The translations under genes and the position numbers were made by a program. Below are positions 5,460 to 6,899 of a stretch of 6,899 nt of DNA, in pieces (the stretch's first letter is position 1; each line of letters begins with the position of its first letter). Origin of the DNA: Thermoplasmatota archaeon (lineage in GTDB: Archaea; Thermoplasmatota; Thermoplasmata; Methanomassiliicoccales; Methanomassiliicoccaceae); NCBI GenBank assembly GCA_022709105.1, contig JAKIXL010000049.1, positions 2,315 through 9,213 of the forward strand, given 5' to 3'. The notes beneath the pieces were generated by a model that saw nothing but the letters and a program-made list of their open reading frames with translations, was not told the DNA's origin and did not search any database.

Positions 5460-5966
5460 ATGAGCGCCGAACAAGTGACCGGGACCGATGGCTTCATCAT
5501 AAGGCAGGCGGAGGAGCGGGACGTGCCGCTAATACTGAGCTTCATAAGGCGATTGGCCGAGCACGAGGGCCTCCTGTCTGAAGTGGCCGCTACCGAGGAC
5601 GTGCTCCATGACTCGCTGTTCGTAAGGCGCCAGGCCGAGGTGCTCATCGGGGAGCTCCATGGGGCGCCGGTCGCGTTCGCTCTTTTCTTTCACAACTTCT
5701 CGACGTTCCTGGGCAAGGCGAACCTATACCTGGAGGACCTGTTCGTCGATGAGGCCTGGCGGGGCCGCGGTCTGGGCCGGGCCATGATCGCCTGCTTGGC
5801 CAGGATCGCCGTGGAGCGGGGCTGCGAACGCCTCGACTGGTGGTGCCTGGACTGGAACGAGCCGTCCATCGCGTTCTACCTCCGCATGGGCGCCCGGCCG
5901 ATGAAAGATTGGACGGTGTACCGGATCGACGGCGATGCCCTCATGCGCCTGGCCGGGTCGCTCTAG
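5460..5966 (+). CDS. GNAT N-acetyltransferase of the spermidine/spermine (SSAT, diamine) type
   Basis: A 168-residue single-domain enzyme expected to move an acetyl group from acetyl-CoA to an amine. The acetyl-CoA pyrophosphate loop is RGRGLG (101-106), preceded by strand beta4 YLEDLFV (90-96), and the C-terminal motif is WNEPSIAFYLRMGA (132-145). These features match human SSAT closely, as I recall it: YLEDFFV with Glu92, RGFGIG at 101-106, and WNEPSINFY with the proposed general acid Tyr140. The same residues stand at the same numbers here when ATG 5460 is the start. The family also includes bacterial enzymes acting on thialysine or other diamines and on unrelated amines, so polyamine specificity is likely but not proven. 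No signal peptide; cytosolic. The gene is alone in its unit, divergent from a zinc ribbon. Confidence 0.88.
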   Translation: MSAEQVTGTDGFIIRQAEERDVPLILSFIRRLAEHEGLLSEVAATEDVLHDSLFVRRQAEVLIGELHGAPVAFALFFHNFSTFLGKANLYLEDLFVDEAWRGRGLGRAMIACLARIAVERGCERLDWWCLDWNEPSIAFYLRMGARPMKDWTVYRIDGDALMRLAGSL

Positions 5967-6320
5967 CTCTCGAATGGTTAGCTCCGCGGACACGGTATGG
6001 AGGAGAGCATCGAAAGAAGCGAGCGGCGCAATGGTCGGCTCTCGCGTTCCGGCGCGCCCGTGCCGGGGAGGGCGAGGCGGAGCGCCGTTGCTTCGCCAAC
6101 CTCGATCCTGACCGGTCGGGGCCGCCAGGCCTCTCCATGGCCTTATTGCGGATCTGCAGAGAGGTTCCGGCGCGATCGTCCCGGGCGCGCGGCCGCCGGG
6201 ACACGGTGGGCCGCTCGTCAACGTCCATGGTTAATGCCGTCGTCCCCGGCCAAGGGCGTGAGCTCGCTGCCTTCCTCGAGGTCGATCTCACGGAAAAAAG
6301 CAGTCGGACCTTATGTACGG
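5967..6320. other. Long GC-rich intergenic stretch with no convincing gene
   Basis: About 350 bases between the acetyltransferase and the next promoter. Open frames exist on both strands, but they are Arg/Ser/Pro-rich and disagree with the codon pattern of the true genes. A 7-bp inverted repeat GTCCCGG (6178-6184) / CCGGGAC (6196-6202) with an 11-base loop could form a stable hairpin. A 33-codon frame from ATG 6227 to the stop ending at 6328 overlaps the TATA box of the next gene and is weakly protein-like (MVNAVVPGQGRELAAFLEV). I do not call it. Confidence 0.5.
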
Positions 6321-6328
6321 ATAAATAA
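6321..6328 (+). promoter_or_regulatory. TATA box for the SRPBCC gene
   Basis: ATAAATAA, the best TATA match in the window, is centred 25 bases before ATG 6350. This spacing places the start of transcription at or within a base or two of the start codon, so the mRNA should be leaderless. No Shine-Dalgarno site is present. Confidence 0.65.
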
Positions 6329-6349
6329 AACGAAGCCGATGCACTCACC

Positions 6350-6781
6350 ATGAAGGAGATCAAGGGAAGCGTGATGATCATGGTCCCGGCCGACAAGGTC
6401 TGGGCAAAGATGATGGATTTCTCATCTTATCCTAAGTGGAACCCCTGGATCACGGGGATGAGGGGCGAGATGGGGGTCGGCAGCCTCTGTGAGATGACCG
6501 TCCAGCAGCCTGGAAAGGGCGTGACCGATCTCAAAGCAACGGTGGCGAGGATCGAAGAGGGAAAGGAGATCCTCTTGAAGAGCAAGCTCATGGGAGGCCT
6601 CGTTAAGGAGGAGCATGTCCTCTCGGTGGAGCCGATTGACGCGGGCAGGTCCATCTTCTTCCAGAGCATGAGGTTCTCCGGACCGATGGCTGGCCTCATC
6701 GGTGGGACCATCAAGGCATCGCAGAAGGGGCTGGGCGACATGAACGCGGCCCTGAAGAAGCTATGCGAGGAAGGAGGATAG
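6350..6781 (+). CDS. SRPBCC (START/Bet v1-like) domain protein
   Basis: A 143-residue protein covering one whole SRPBCC domain, a helix-grip fold with a deep hydrophobic pocket. Family signs are the N-terminal strand with GSVMIMVPADKVWAKMMDFSSYPKWNPW in summary form: residues 6-33 contain the typical Ala-Asp-Lys-Val-Trp helix and the YPKWNPW signature (27-33). Next comes a beta-sheet with Lys/Glu-rich strands (around 62-95), then a long C-terminal helix (about 113-140) that closes the pocket and is Gly- and Met-rich at its start. Proteins of this kind (polyketide cyclase/dehydrase-like, PF10604 type) bind lipids, sterols or other hydrophobic ligands, and some are enzymes or coenzyme Q carriers. 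The ligand here is unknown. No membrane segment or signal peptide. The start is fixed by the TATA box 25 bases upstream. Confidence 0.85.
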   Translation: MKEIKGSVMIMVPADKVWAKMMDFSSYPKWNPWITGMRGEMGVGSLCEMTVQQPGKGVTDLKATVARIEEGKEILLKSKLMGGLVKEEHVLSVEPIDAGRSIFFQSMRFSGPMAGLIGGTIKASQKGLGDMNAALKKLCEEGG

Positions 6782-6810
6782 TTCGCATCGTTCCGGAGCT
6801 TCGCCCATCC

Positions 6811-6819
6811 CGTTTTATT
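6811..6819 (+). terminator. Possible T-rich end of the SRPBCC gene
   Basis: CGTTTTATT begins 30 bases after the stop codon at 6779-6781. A short T-rich run of this type is typical of archaeal intrinsic ends, but it is brief, so the call is tentative. Confidence 0.35.
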
Positions 6820-6858
6820 GCCGGGTATGGGTTAAGTGGCCCGTTTGGACTATCGGGG

Positions 6859-6899
6859 CTACCCGCGCAGACCGGCCATCAGCTCGTTCAGCGCGTCAG
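6859..6899 (-). CDS. C-terminal fragment of an unrecognised protein (runs off right edge)
   Basis: On the minus strand the last 13 complete codons read DALNELMAGLRG followed by TAG (6859-6861). The residues look like the end of an amphipathic helix, unlike the Arg/Ser-rich shadow frames nearby, and the gene would converge on the SRPBCC gene with a 77-base gap. Only 12 residues are visible, so no family can be named. Confidence 0.5.
   Translation of the reverse strand, partial: DALNELMAGLRG

Noticed and set aside
6130..6200. Remnant of a zinc ribbon (PWPYCGSAERF) in the gap after the acetyltransferase
   Set aside because: The first cysteine is replaced by Trp, there is no second CxxC in any frame nearby, and the flanks are low-complexity.

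Overview
The window looks archaeal, most likely from a GC-rich member of Thermoplasmatota such as the Methanomassiliicoccales. This assignment is inference. It rests on a PriS-type (archaeo-eukaryotic) primase core, on A/T-rich TATA-like boxes about 25-27 bases upstream of start codons with almost no leader, on T-rich rather than hairpin/poly-U gene ends, and on small zinc-ribbon proteins. No bacterial -10/-35 promoters, rRNA, tRNA, CRISPR, IS element or phage gene was recognised.

Layout from left to right. Positions 1-90 (minus) hold the first 30 codons of an unrecognised gene that runs off the edge, preceded by a leader region with two hairpins. Positions 258-1550 (minus) encode a primase-superfamily protein with an unassigned C-terminal half. 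It is divergent from a HEAT-repeat-like protein (1679-2494, plus), which converges on a 547-residue AMP-forming acyl-CoA synthetase (2545-4188, minus). The ligase has a Shine-Dalgarno site and an inverted repeat in its promoter. Next come a zinc-ribbon gene apparently broken by a one-base frame change at a run of six G (4420-4673, plus), a small helical protein (4722-4964, minus) and a 61-residue zinc ribbon (5132-5317, minus). The last is divergent from a spermidine/spermine-type GNAT acetyltransferase (5460-5966, plus). After a 383-base stretch with no convincing gene comes a leaderless SRPBCC lipid-binding-like protein (6350-6781, plus). The last 41 bases carry the C-terminal end of another minus-strand gene.

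Almost every gene seems to be its own transcription unit: neighbours are divergent, convergent or separated by more than 100 bases, and most have a recognisable TATA-like box. I see no multi-gene operon and no convincing defence or mobile system. The items most worth attention are the unusual primase-like protein, the frame-broken zinc ribbon with the same cysteine spacing as its intact neighbour, the inverted repeat in the CoA-ligase promoter and the structured leader at the left edge.
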